A stretch of DNA of 64,000 nt from Portunus trituberculatus. Its lineage: Eukaryota > Arthropoda > Malacostraca > Decapoda > Portunidae. The notes below the pieces were generated by a model, which was given only the letters and a program-made list of their open reading frames with translations, did not search any database and was not told the origin of the DNA. Location: the NCBI RefSeq assembly GCF_017591435.1, contig NC_059268.1, positions 7,304,184 to 7,368,183 on the forward strand. The letters run 5' to 3'. The stretch's first letter is position 1, and each line of letters begins with the position of its first letter. Positions 28,111 to 40,360 of the stretch are shown here, piece after piece. Made by a program: the position numbers and the translations under genes.

Positions 28111-31100
28111 GTCAGTGTCATACATTTGTATCATTGCTACACATTAAATGCATCAGCTTTTTTTTTTTTTTTTCCCCAATTGATGATGTGTTTGTGTTCA
28201 ATCTTTTGTGTTTACATCATCACACTCACTGTTTATTCCTGTTTGATGTTCGTGTTTTATATTATATGATGTAATAATAATAATATTACTTAGAAATAAT
28301 AATGATGATATTCATTATTGCCTTTGGAAATGCTTGCAAATAGATACGTTAAGACCTCCCTTTTTTTATTTAGCCACTTTCAAGAATTTGGATGACAGGA
28401 CAGTGCAAATTATAAAGTTTTAAATGAAAGGACTTTCATTCAACTTGTGTACATCCTGTAGAGATTGTAAATTAAGTTCTTGCTTGTTTCAGGTATGCCG
28501 GGTTAAGCTGGAGGAGGGTGATGAGGAGGTGGTCTTGGTAAGTATTGTCTTGGTGATAGCAAGCGTGTAGTAAGTGTGAAACAATCAAATCTTCCCATGC
28601 CATGCAGCATTTAGGCAAGATAGGCATAAGGTGTCTGATTGGGCTGCATGACTTGGTCCATGTCTCTCAATACATCATGATATTCTTGTAAATTGCCTAA
28701 TGCTGAGAAAGATCAATGAATTGATTACATTGTAATTACATTCTTGGAAGTGATTATCACAAATCCTTGTAGACCAGCTACTGAGTCTCTTCAATCTAAA
28801 GTGTCTCTAACATATCTACATTAAGAAGACACACTATGACATCATGAAATAGTACACAGTCTCTCATTCCTATTCACATACTTCTTGCATGTTTCCCTTT
28901 CCTTCTACTGTGTGTTTTCAATTTTTTTTTCTCTTGCAGCCAAAAGATGACATGATGCTAGAACCAGAAAGTGCTCTCCTTGTCCTGGAAGGCCAGACTG
29001 TGCCACCACCAGCACATAGCCAGCCTGCTCGCCGTGGCAGAAAACCCAGAATTCTTCGGAGCAGCCGAGGCAACACTCACTCTTGCACCACCACTGCTAG
29101 GAAGATTCTGCCTCGCCCCTCCCCTATGCAGGTGCCTCTCACCCTCTCCCATCTCCAGCCTCCTCCACCACCTCTTTCTCTCCCTCTAACACCTAGGAGC
29201 AAACCACCTCAAGCACAAGTGATGGTCAGACCAACACTGCAGCCCCCTTCTGCCACCAATTCTGGCCGTAAGATCCTCCCATGGCCACATCAGCTGAGTC
29301 CAGCTAATCTGGCTCCAGTTTCACAAAAACAGAAACTGCAGCCGCTCAACCCCAGCCTCACAACTTGTCCTCCTGCTGCACAGACTTTACCTCTGAGCCA
29401 CCTCCAGCCCATTAATTCTGGAACAAACAGTGGGCTTATGCCCCTGCAGCCTCTTTCTTTAACCCAGCTCAGGTCTCCTCCCCCATCTAGCTGCATTAGT
29501 CAGTTGGGCGTACCCTTGTCACCTCAGAAGATGCCAGTACCTCCAAAAGGTTCAAGAAAGACAGTTACCACGCTGCCCCAACTGGCAGCTGGACCTCCAA
29601 CAACATGTACCAGAGTTCCGCTACTGCCACTATCAGAGGCAAGTGTCAAAAAGAGTAGCCCATCTCCATCCATGCATGCAACCACTGCCAGCCATGTCCG
29701 AAAATTGTTGCCACGGCCTCTTAAGGCTGCTATGAGGCCTGCTGCTAGTGCAGTGTTTCAGCAACACCAGCAGCAGAGTGCTCTACCTGCTTTGCAGCAA
29801 CTCCATCCTGTTCCTCCTGTAAGTACACAGCAAACGGTCTCCTTACAGCAGTTTGAGAATCCTAACCCATCAACATCTCAAACCACCAGCCTTGCTCTCC
29901 AGACCCTAAATGTGAGTGGCCAGCCGCCTTCTCTCTCTGGATCCTCCCAGGTGGTGTCTGTGCAGCATGTCCGAGCCATGGCTATGCTTCCTCCCCAGCC
30001 ATCTCAAAAAGTGCAGCTTTCTGAACCATCTTTGCAGTCTCCTCACCATCTCCACACTGTAGCTTCCAGCACATCCCCCCAGAGATTAGCTTTTCAGCAA
30101 GTCCAGCAGGGTCCTGCCATCACTGTGTCCCAAGCTGTAGCTATCCATTCTCTGCCAGCTCAGGCACCATCCACCCCACAGAAACAGGCTACTACTCTCT
30201 GTCAGGTTCACACACTGCAGTCATCTGCTGGCCATACCCAGAGCTCTCGAGGGACATCTTTTCAGGCCCTGTCAACTCTGGCTCCAGAATCCCATAAAGC
30301 AGTTTCTGTCCCCCATTACTCTAGCCACTCTCCTGGAGACACACAAGCAGTTCCCCAAGTTTCTCCAGTGGGTAAGAGGTCTCCTTTATCCCATATGTGT
30401 TCAACTTCATTTTGCCCTAGTCAATCAACTGCTCCAACTCAGACTGAACTTCAGAATAGTGAGTTGACTTTCCATGACCTAAGCTCAGCCAATCAAATTT
30501 TCAAAGAAAGTAGCACACTCTGCCTTGACACAAACCATTCAGCCAAAGGTCAGGATGTAATGGGTCTCCATATAGCATCCAGGCAAGGCATGTCTGTTGG
30601 AACCACACCCAATGGAACAGTGCTTAAGGTACCAATACAGCCTTTGAAGCCATCTGCTTCCTTCCCTAGGGGTAAGAGAAAATACTTGCGCAGGAATCCA
30701 CGGGAACTGAAAGCCAATAAAAAGAAAAGCATGCCTATATTAAAAATGGCTTCTGTTTCAACCTACTCGTGGCCCTTTAATGTGCATGAAAAAGACCTAT
30801 ATACCCCGACTTCCACTGCTGCCATGCAGGGTCGTAAGATCCTGCCCCGTCCCTGCCCTGCCTCTTTGGCTGGTTCACAGCTGGAGCAAGTGCATCCAGT
30901 CACAACTCACAATGCATCTGGATGGCTTGTGCCACAAGTGGAGCAGCATGAGGGATGTAGTACTGTGGCTACTTCCCTTGACAGTTCCTCAGTGGCAAGA
31001 TTAACACACGCTGTTACATCATCATCTGAATCTCAGTTGATTGCCCTTGGCTTGTCACACAAAGCCCAGCCTGTTGGTTCTTCAGATGTTCTAGCAGCCA

Positions 31101-34100
31101 CTGATCAAGGAGACACAAGTAAAAGTAATATAACAGAAAACTTCTTGCAACCTGTTTCACCTGCCAAAGTTGTTGCTGCTTGCACTTATGTTCCACATGA
31201 TGAGGAAATCACTGCCATACCTGAGAAGACCAGTTGTTGTACATCACAAGGAGTGGAATCATCAGGAAACAGTGGAACAAAGATTGGTGATGGCTCAGAC
31301 AAATCTGATCTTGAATGTACTGACTGTGCTGAACAGCTACTTGATTTAGATAACAAATCAGCATGGAATCAAGCAGAGGAGCATACAGTTACTCCTAAGG
31401 ATGATGTGTGTGACTCAGGAGATGATACATTAGATCACACCATCTCACAAGTTAACTCTGAGAATATTAATCATCAGCTCATGTCACAGAATTCTTCAAG
31501 TGATGGCCTTCAAGATCAATCTATCCTACAGGATACCATAGAGAACAAGAATCTTAGTCAAGTTTCTTCACAGGAGACCCTGGGAAGTAGTATTCAGGCT
31601 CAAGCCACTTTACATGGTAACCTAAAGGATGGTTTTCAAGATCAACACACCTTGCAGAGTCTCCTGGAGGACAGCACAGAAACTCAGTCTACATTAAAGA
31701 ATACATCAAGAAACGACACCCAAGATCAGTCCATCTCCCAATGTATTCAAGAGGATGGTAGTCACAGTCAGCCTATCCCTTATGATACCCAAGAGAACAC
31801 TTGTTCACCTATTTCACAGAACAATCCAGTTGACCCTGTTCTAGATCACCCTAGTTCACAGGACACTGAGAGAAACAATTTTGCAGATCAGTCCACCTCA
31901 TGGCAATCTTCCACACCCTCTGAGTTGGTGCCACCCCTCATCATTCCAGCCAGTCAGGGAAAAGAAAATCTCAGAGAAGAGAATGATGGTCTGTTGTCTC
32001 AGGATTCAGTTTTTGAAGACAAAACCTTGCCTATCTGTGATTCTAGTCTCCCATCCTCTATCACTGCACAGGATGAAAATGTTTGCTCTACTTTCTCTCT
32101 TTCCCCCTCCTGTCCTCAGTCCAGATTGCCAGCAACAAAGTCCTCTACCTCTCCAGAAGCCACCACTGTACTCACAACACAGGAGCAAAACACTCAATGT
32201 CACATAAATGGGAGTCCCTCAACCTCTTGCCTTTGTCAGAACAGCAGATGGAAACCTCCATCATCTTTGCCAAACACCAATGCAGGATCCCTAAGCACAA
32301 GCAACTCATCCACCACAACCCCACCCTGTACCTTCATTTCCTCTACCATATGTCAAAGATCACCTCCCTCACCTGAGTCTTCCCTCAAACCACTTGTACC
32401 TCATAGAACTCATGAAGAAGTAAAAGAGGAGGTACTGCACACTACAGAGCATGTGTCCTCCCCTATTGACGCCAGAACAATTCTATCCAGCTGCACTTCA
32501 CTTACTGAGATGATGACAAGGCCAAATGAATTCATTCCTCCTGCAGCCTTGATGCCTAAGGACAATGCTGATTGCTCTCCCTCTAAAACACAAGAACCCA
32601 TTGCTACAGACACCTCCACATTTGATCCAGCTGGACACCTCAGAGAAGATTTTAGAGTCATCACTGCCACAACCACCACTGTCACTATTACAACTACAAC
32701 CACAGCTGTCTCTACAACTACTACTACCTCTCAGTATGCCACCACCCACACATACATAGAGGCTGAAGTAAAGCAGGAGTCTTCAAATCCTCCATCCCAG
32801 GTAAGCAAATTAGTTCATGCATCTTAAGACAATTTTGTTAGTTCATGCATCTTCAGACAATTTTGCTCTTATACATATTTGCCCATGAAAGCTGCATTTC
32901 TTAATATTTTTTTTCCAAACAGGAAGAAATGGACCCATCACTCACTCTGGTGTCAGCAAGTTGTCATTCCTCACAGCCAAAATGTCCACCAACCTGCATG
33001 TTGATTGAACAAGAAACATGTCCCACTCAGTGCCAGACTCCACCTAAGAGCCAGAGGAATACATCTGGAAGGCACCAGCAGCAACAGCATAGAACCATGA
33101 GGGGACCTAGACTGAAGGCACTGGTAAGGGCACAGAGAAGAACCATCCAGATGCTAAGAAATAAACTGCAGCGTGAGCAGAAGCGAAGCAAGGCATTGTG
33201 GAAGGCACTGAGATGCAGCATGGCAGCTAAGGTCAGCAGTGAAGGTAGGGTTTTTCAAAGGGAATTGAGGAAGTAAAGAGGGAGGAAGGGGAGGGCATAA
33301 CACAGCCAAAGCCATCTCCCCCTGTCACTAGGAGCAGAAGCAGACCAAAGCAAGTTGTTACTGCCACACTTTCCTCTACAAGACTGAAGAGGAAAAATGA
33401 GGATACACATAGTGATACCTTGAAAAAAGTAGTCACTTTAAATCACAGTGATGACTATAGACTAGGAGAGAACAGCCCTCATGTGCAGGCCATCTGCATC
33501 CCCACTCCTTCTGCTGGCAAGACAGAACTCCAGACTCTAGTGCGGGAGTTTGTGTTGAGGGATGATGTTTCACGAACCACCAGACATGGCACAAGACACT
33601 TCCTCCATTACCTGCCATTGCTGCACAAACGGTTCATGGCTTACTGCTGTCAGCCATGCTCTTTGGAGACCTTTCAGCAGCACCTTCCACCCCAAATGGC
33701 ACAGCGGATTGGTGAGGAGCTGGAGATTTGTGTATGCCTTATCTGCCAGAACCCAGAATTGAAAGTTGAGAGTCTGGTGCGACGACGGCTCCTGCCCCTC
33801 AACACTCACCTGGAAGAGGTGGCTTTCAGCTCTGAAGACACTTTCAAGGAGTTCCTGGCCAGTGTACAGGCACTCAAAGCACGGTCATCTTCCCAGCTCA
33901 TGTACAGTGAGTGGTTCATAGGAATGGCTGGAGGCAGCTGTGTCCCACAACCTCAGAAAAAGACACTAACACGTCCACTGAGGGAGGTAGTTACCCAACT
34001 AGAAGGGGAGCTGGACTTGCTGCGTCTCCACTTGAAACGGGCCTCTCATCAGTATGAAGCTACCTTAAGGGCTAAGTGTGAGGCAGAACAATCACCACAG

Positions 34101-34685
34101 CATGCTGTGCTGCAGGCAGAGTGGTCACCCCTTATCATCCTCCATGCCTTAGGTGCTGATGGAGCACCAGCCTTGCAGCAAGTTGTCAGTTTACAGTGTG
34201 GTTATCTTTGGTCTCATGCAGATTCCCTTGGTTTCATTGCTGTGTCGGGTTGTCGTGATCAACGTGCAGCAGCTGTGTGTGCAAGCCTGGAGCCATTGTT
34301 GGCTCGCCTGATCCAGCAAGGAGTGCGTTGTCTCACCCTGCTAGTAGACCCTAAGACAGACCTTAGTGCTGTTCTGGAATATACCCGGCGTAGTGATTTG
34401 GAGGTGCGCTGGGTGTTCTCCGAGCCAGGTCATGGTGCAGGTGTGGCTGAGGCAGTAGGAAATAGTGTGACACAGCTCATATGTGACACAGTCAACTCGT
34501 GGGGTTCAGAGACTGTACTTTCAGCTAAGGATGTGTTCAGTCTGATCAGTCCAAACTCAAGCAACTTGGTGTACTATTACTCTGAAGAAGATGTGTGGCG
34601 TAGCAGTCAGCTTTTGCATGGGACAGCAAGGTCTACCAAGACTGCCAATAAGCTCATTAAACCAAAGACCATCCTGTCATTGTAG
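28015..34685 (+). CDS. Large SUMO-motif, Pro/Ser/Gln-rich protein with transposase-like C-terminus
   Basis: Exons 28015-28110, 28493-28537, 28940-32800 and 32923-34685 all join in phase 0 with canonical sites. The last exon changes frame at a TTTTT run (33251-33255), and adding one T gives a continuous protein of about 1,920 residues. ATG 28015 has G at +4 and lies 10 bp after an acceptor, so a 5' UTR exon lies upstream. Visible features: acidic N-terminus with psi-K-x-E motifs (IKKE, VKEE, VKLE; later VKEE, VKQE, VKRE); a long disordered P/S/Q/T region with four (A/G/V)RK(I/L)LP(R/W)P motifs; a basic NLS-like segment (RGKRKYLRR, about 30673); a degenerate 14-16-residue repeat region; a basic coiled coil (33115-33225); and a C-terminal region with 'VREFVLRDDVSR', 'ICVCLICQN' and 'EPGHGAGVAEAVG'. 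The last resembles motifs I recall from invertebrate transposase-like proteins. A nuclear regulator derived from a transposon is inferred, and its function is unknown. Confidence 0.75.
28493..28537 (+). CDS. Coding exon 2 (15-codon microexon)
   Basis: Acceptor 'gtttcag' and donor 'gtaagt'. Encodes VCRVKLEEGDEEVVL, containing a psi-K-x-E motif, and keeps phase 0. Confidence 0.7.
28940..32800 (+). CDS. Coding exon 3, giant 1,287-codon exon
   Basis: Acceptor 'ttgcag' and donor 'gtaagc'. Low-complexity P/S/T/Q-rich protein with the RKILPRP motifs (about 29096, 29264, 29696, 30829) and, at about 31495-31905, tandem degenerate repeats around Q-D-Q-S. The length without a stop and codon-level structure make coding certain. 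Confidence 0.9.
32923..34685 (+). CDS. Terminal coding exon with an apparent -1 frame break near 33251
   Basis: From the acceptor at 32921-32922 the frame runs to 33255. From about 33249 the next frame is open to TGA... precisely TAG at 34683-34685. One extra T in the T5 run would read V-F-S-K-G-I-E-E-V-K without a gap. A 29-bp or 74-bp GT-AG intron (33232-33260 or 33232-33305) is the alternative, but both are unusually short and the second lacks a pyrimidine tract. Confidence 0.75.
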
Positions 34686-34977
34686 CATTAAGTTGGGGTG
34701 TGGGTAGGTGGGAGGCATGGGAGGGTGGGTCTTCAGAGATCGTCATGTGAGTCACAAGTGCTAAATAGCAGCAAATTAGCACTGGGGCCTCATACCACAT
34801 ACTTGTAACAGCACAGCCTTGATGATGTGCAATCATTGTACCTCAGGACTGCTTATTTCCAAAACCGGTTACTACTTTTTTCAGAAACCATATTACCTCA
34901 AAATCAAGGCACTATTGGTATATGATGCAGCTTTATTTATTTAGTTATTTATTAGAGAGTGAGAGTGAGTGTGTGAG

Positions 34978-35021
<44 letters not shown>

Positions 35022-37117
35022 GGAATGGTATAGCAGATATGAAAGAAAATATCAACTATAAAAATTATTATAATTTGGTCAAGGAGGAGATTTGTACCTA
35101 GGTATTCTCCTGGACACCAAGTCTTGTGCAGGTTTGCCCTTTATTGGACCTTATGTGGTGCCCATAGGAGGGAATAGAGAGAGTACATTGCACCCCTCCC
35201 TGTCCTGCCCTGCACTGCCCTGTCGACATTCCACAACTCTTAAAGTTGTTCTTTTTTTTTTTTTCTTTCTTTTTTTCATGCAGATACTGTGATATTAATT
35301 TATCTCCCTATTTAGTGTTGAAGTAGTTTATTATTACAAGACTGATATTATTTTTGTATGTTTTAATCAATAATGTATTGATACAATGAGCTGTGTTTCC
35401 TTATGTAGACCTGTGGCTAGGATAGATGTAATATTGTATGTTGAGTAAGAAGATTCAAATAATGTGTATGGACTCCAAACCAGATAACATAAGAAAATAA
35501 GGGAGGCTGCAAGAAGCCATCAGGTTCACACCTGGCAGTTCTTAAAATTACACATAATAACTTGGTGTAAAAACTTGTTCGCATTGTAATTTGTAGTTTT
35601 TTTTTTTTCAGTAACAGTAGTATCATTCAGTACAAATATCTATTTACTGCACATGTTGGAAGTAAATGAAAAGACAAGGAAGAAAATATTATTTTAGAAA
35701 AAAGTATTTCATTAAAAGAGTAAAGTTACATGCAGTACTAAAAAAATGCAAGAAGACTAACAGTGAAACAAGGATAATATATATGACTATGTAAATAGCT
35801 CCAGTCTCCTCCTTTCCCCTTCCCGCACAAGTGCAACTAAATAGCACTTCAGGTCCAGCTGGGAGACTGCCATGTTCCTTTCCCCACCTCTTTCCCTGTG
35901 CCAGGAATCTGACTCATGGTACTGCCAGGGGAAGGGATAATGACAGCACAAGATTGTTTAATGGTGTGCAGGACCCTTGTCTGAATGAAGTTAGATTCAG
36001 TGGTCATTCGTCGTACACTCTAGTCTACACTGCAGTAGGATGAAAGTTATTTGCAATAACTTTAACATGTTCCACACTCCAAAGAGTAAACCAGGGCAAA
36101 CCCTACTGAAAGTATCTCAGATTCTCAGATGAGTTTTAAGCTTCAGCATGGAGAGTGATATGGCTTTCCCTGACTCATTTCACAAGTAATGGGCATTTCT
36201 AAAATGGGGTAATGTGGGATTGATTTTTTTTTTTTTTTTTTTTTTTCTTACCATGGCAGTGATATACCATACAAAATAAAAAGTTTCTTTTGGTGGTAGT
36301 AGTAGTTGTAGTATAGGTATGTAGCAGTAACAGAAATACATTTACTAGCAGTAGTAGTAGTGGTAGTAATAGTAGTAATGATCAATGATAGTAAATGTAG
36401 CGGGGGCGTGGCAATAGCTATGGTAAAAAGAAAGTAATAATAATGATACCATGATGAGCATAAGAGCATACTTCAATTGTAAAAAAAACTCTATATGTGC
36501 AATATCTTAATAATAATGCTAATAACTACCAATAGTAACTCCGTTTCGAAGTGAAAGTTTGCTATTCACAGTCTCTTCACAAGTTGCTTGATTTATAACA
36601 TTCAAGGTCACAACCAGGCAGGCAGTTGGCAGCCGCCGCCTTATTATGTAACTGGCAGTGGAGCAGAACACGCGCCCGGGGCACTAGCCTATGCTATGCC
36701 CAGGAAAGGGCTCCCAAATTAGACATAGTAAATGGTAGTAGTAATGAGAGTCTCTCTCTCTCTCTCTCTCTCGGGATACGTAACACTTCATCTCAGTCTT
36801 CGCTTACCAATTTTTTCTTATCTTTATAATTCGTTATATAAACAGTGGGTATATTCACAATCATGAATAGCAACAGGTCGCGATCTCATGCACTTTCATG
36901 AACACTCAGAGGAGCGAGCAAGCGCGATATGCAACCATATCCATCTAACCACACGGTCTTTCATTGATATACCATGTAGGTACCGTTTGTTATTTTAGAT
37001 CATTAAGCATTCCCTTGTCTTACCATCCTAAATTTGTATTAGGTAGCATTACCACATACTAGATCTAAATCAAATGCGTGTTGTCTGCTAGTACTAGGAT
37101 AAGATAATAGAGGAATT

Positions 37118-37211
37118 GTTACGTAACGCTTGGCGGGGGAGGAAGGTGCACTTGCCGGCCTTCACCTTCTGCGTCCACGTGATGTTCAAGTATAAGGTGT
37201 GGCTGACGTCA
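37118..37211. promoter_or_regulatory. Cluster of bZIP/E-box palindromes
   Basis: GTTACGTAAC (37118-37127, PAR-bZIP type), CACGTG (37176-37181, E-box) and TGACGTCA (37204-37211, CRE) fall within 94 bp of a locally GC-rich stretch. A second TGACGTCA is at 39435-39442. Such sites are known for these factor families, but no transcript start is seen beside them. Confidence 0.3.
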
Positions 37212-37521
37212 CCTCTCCCTCACGAGACTCGGATATGGCAGCAACCAGTTTCAAGGTTCAGAGGATGTCGGACGGACCACTCGAGTTCGTGTGTAAGATC
37301 GAGCCCTACTTTTAAAATAAGCAAGGTTCACAGCAGTACTGGGAAAGAGAATATTTTCTTTACCTTAGTTCACACGGTGCTAACGTATACTGCTATTCGG
37401 GAGACACGTTTATATTCAGTCAGCTTTACTGCATACACTACACTCAGTATAGGAACTGTCAAGTAAACGTACATGTCTAAAGCTGTCGGCTTCTTAAATT
37501 GCAGCTTTCCTTACTCTTCTA

Positions 37522-37555
<34 letters not shown>

Positions 37556-37635
37556 TTCGTATGTTCAAGTAAGTTATAGATAGAGGTGTTTGTCGTTTGA
37601 ATGCTTATGGCAAATGATCTTAATACATCTTGGAA

Positions 37636-37684
<49 letters not shown>

Positions 37685-37865
37685 CATAAGAACTATAATA
37701 TAGTCTATATCAATGTGAGGTATCACGTTAACACTAAGAGGGTTGGAATATACTGGCAGACCAACTGATTACGTGAACTAACCTTATGGTGGACACCGTA
37801 CAATTCTAGTATTATACTTCTGAGAAAGCTAAGATAGTAAAGAGAAAGACACCAAAATTAGCTAA

Positions 37866-37867
<2 letters not shown>

Positions 37868-37962
<95 letters not shown>
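37868..37962. repeat. Compound (AT)n-(GT)n microsatellite
   Basis: About 72 bp of AT followed by GT. Confidence 0.95.
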
Positions 37963-38735
37963 GGGCTATGCACAGTATGCGTGAAAGTTTAACAGTAACG
38001 AAACAAAGTTTATGTACCTCTATACAAATTGTATTGAAAACGGTTGTGGTAAAGATATTAATTGATTGAACAAGGAGTGACCAGTTAAGATTATAAAAGG
38101 TTATTATAGGATATGCATGGAAAAATCATGTCGTTCTGCTACCGTGCACTAAGTGAGGTGTAAACAGGGAGCTATATAAGCCATTCACGAGAGTGTATAG
38201 TGAGGTGTGTGTGCAGAAGGCCCTTCATTATGAATCCAGCGCGCTGCATTGCACGGCTAACCTTTGTCTGTCCTCGCGTCTTCACTATGTAACTGCTGCC
38301 ACACTGTTTTTACTTCCGCGTTATGCTACATGGCTCGATATTTGCTAACTCCTCTTGTAAGGAAAATAAACGCTAGTGAAGGAAGTACATAAAAACTAAG
38401 ACACTAAAAAAAAAAGACTTATGAATAGAATATATTGGAAGAATTTGATAGGGGAAAAGTGGATTTGCTATAATCGCTAGTGAAAAGAAGACCTTTGGAC
38501 ATATGATTGCGTATTTTGTCTACCTAAGAGTCTATTCATTACCAAACAGCAGACTGACAGACCTCCCCGATGGGATATCGCAACGAAGAACGGTTGCGCA
38601 ATAATCGATAAATATATGCTGCTCAAGGGCTATATTCTTAATGTTATCTTGTAGAAAATGTTAGAAATAGCCACCTTCTATATCTCAGCTGTTTGTTTGA
38701 TTTTTTGGGGGAGAAACAGTACAAGTGTCCTTTTT

Positions 38736-38791
<56 letters not shown>

Positions 38792-39303
38792 AGTGTGTGA
38801 TCCCTTGCATAAGCAGCTCCAAACAGTTAGAATAGTCATTATTTTATTAAATAGCTACATAGCCACTACTGATAATGCGTACATTTATTCTCATCAACAT
38901 CACTATACCACCATGCACCACCTCCACTACCACAATCACTGAGACACTGAGTGCACGGAGGGTTGTCCACTATGTCCAGTATTTCACTGCAGGACAAAGA
39001 TTTCTCGTACACACATATAGTCAGCTCCCCTTCTGTTCCAGCCACCTACAATAATAAGCAAAATCTACTTAATTTCTCCATTCCTTAAGTTTTCTCTCGG
39101 CCTCGCGGAGTCGCTGCTCAATGATTCCTTTGCAATATTCCCAGCCAGGTTTTTATTTCATTACAATACTCTAATAATTCTTATCGTCACTTGACAGAGA
39201 TACTATACTCGCTCTTATTGTAAAAAAAAAAAAAAAGGTTAGTTTTGAGAATCAGAGTTGAATGTGTTCTTGGTAGTAATTAAGAACAGAAAGCAAGTTA
39301 CAG

Positions 39304-39309
<6 letters not shown>

Positions 39310-39376
<67 letters not shown>

Positions 39377-39427
39377 TCCTCCTCCTCCTCCTCCTCCTCC
39401 TCCTCCTCCTCCTCCTCCTCCTCCTCC
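39310..39427. repeat. Compound (CT)n-(CTC)n microsatellite
   Basis: About 60 bp of CT joined to about 55 bp of CTC. Confidence 0.95.
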
Positions 39428-40328
39428 CTCTCCGTGACGTCACTGTGACGCAAGAGTCATAAGTTGTCAGGGAAAATTTTCCATATGTCACAGTTAGAAG
39501 ACCGACGGAAACTACAGTTTGTTCTATATGTAATTATTTTTAGATGCTTGATTTCAACTTTCAGACGTTGTAACTCATCACCTAAAGGTACAAATAAAAA
39601 AAGTGGCCATCCAAATAAAATTAAGTGGAAATGTGCTGCTTGAAAACTTCCAAGTAAGAAGAGGAAGAAGGAAATACTGCCACATTCTAGCTGTATCTTT
39701 ATCTTTAAATGTTATTTTTGCTAATGTAAAGAACATACACTGCACACCAGTCAATAGTAACATTGATCTACCCTAACACATTGCATGGTTGTTCTATGAT
39801 CATCAATCACGCGATATTTTATTTGTCAAGGGAATCTTAGGAGTAATGAAAGGATAATGCAGAAAGTGATAACAAAAAGAATAATCATATACATCATCAA
39901 AGTATTATCAGTATAAATAAACAACAAAGTAACTTTAGATTATCTACTCGTTAGCTATTAGTAGTCATATATTACTGATCATCTAAGTAAAAAGAAAAGA
40001 AAATGTAATGAATGTGCATACAATAGGTACCGTACAAGCAAACAGGCAAGAAGTAGGGTTGTTGAATGAGATTAGATAATAAGGAATGCGTAAAAAATGA
40101 AAGATACACCGAAATACGATAGATAAAGCCAAAAATAGATGATAAATAATGATAAATGAGTTATATGAAGAATCTAGCAACTTTTGGCTGAGATTGCGTC
40201 AACACCTCACCGGCTGCGAGTCAGTCAGCTGCTGAGCGTCGCCGGGGGGAGAGGCATTATCGAGACCTCTTTCACTACCATCATTTCGCTGCCTGACTCA
40301 CCTACACGACTCACATAATTCATCCAAC

Positions 40329-40360
40329 ATGAAGATTTGGACATCGGAACACATATTCAG
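40329..40360 (+). CDS. slmo: slmo coding exon 1
   Basis: ATG and ten codons plus two bases, donor 'gtgagt'. The GC-rich 5' UTR and promoter are just upstream (about 40200-40328), with tandem TCAGT initiator-like motifs near 40218. Confidence 0.93.

Larger units (their letters stand above)
34686..40328. other. 3' UTR of the preceding gene, then intergenic DNA
   Basis: No further coding exon was identified. It holds GT (34980-35020, 37525-37552), a dispersed repeat fragment ('gaaaataagggaggctgcaa', about 35487), CT (37641-37681, 38741-38785), AT/GT (37868-37962), CT/CTC (39310-39427), and a small cluster of palindromic regulatory motifs at 37118-37211. Confidence 0.6.

Noticed and set aside
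28958..32759. Open frames of 60-110 residues in other frames of the giant exon
   Set aside because: They are shadows of the 1,287-codon exon.
37116..37466. A 116-residue plus-strand open frame near the CRE cluster
   Set aside because: No motif, no splice support, and its composition drifts to that of AT-rich DNA.
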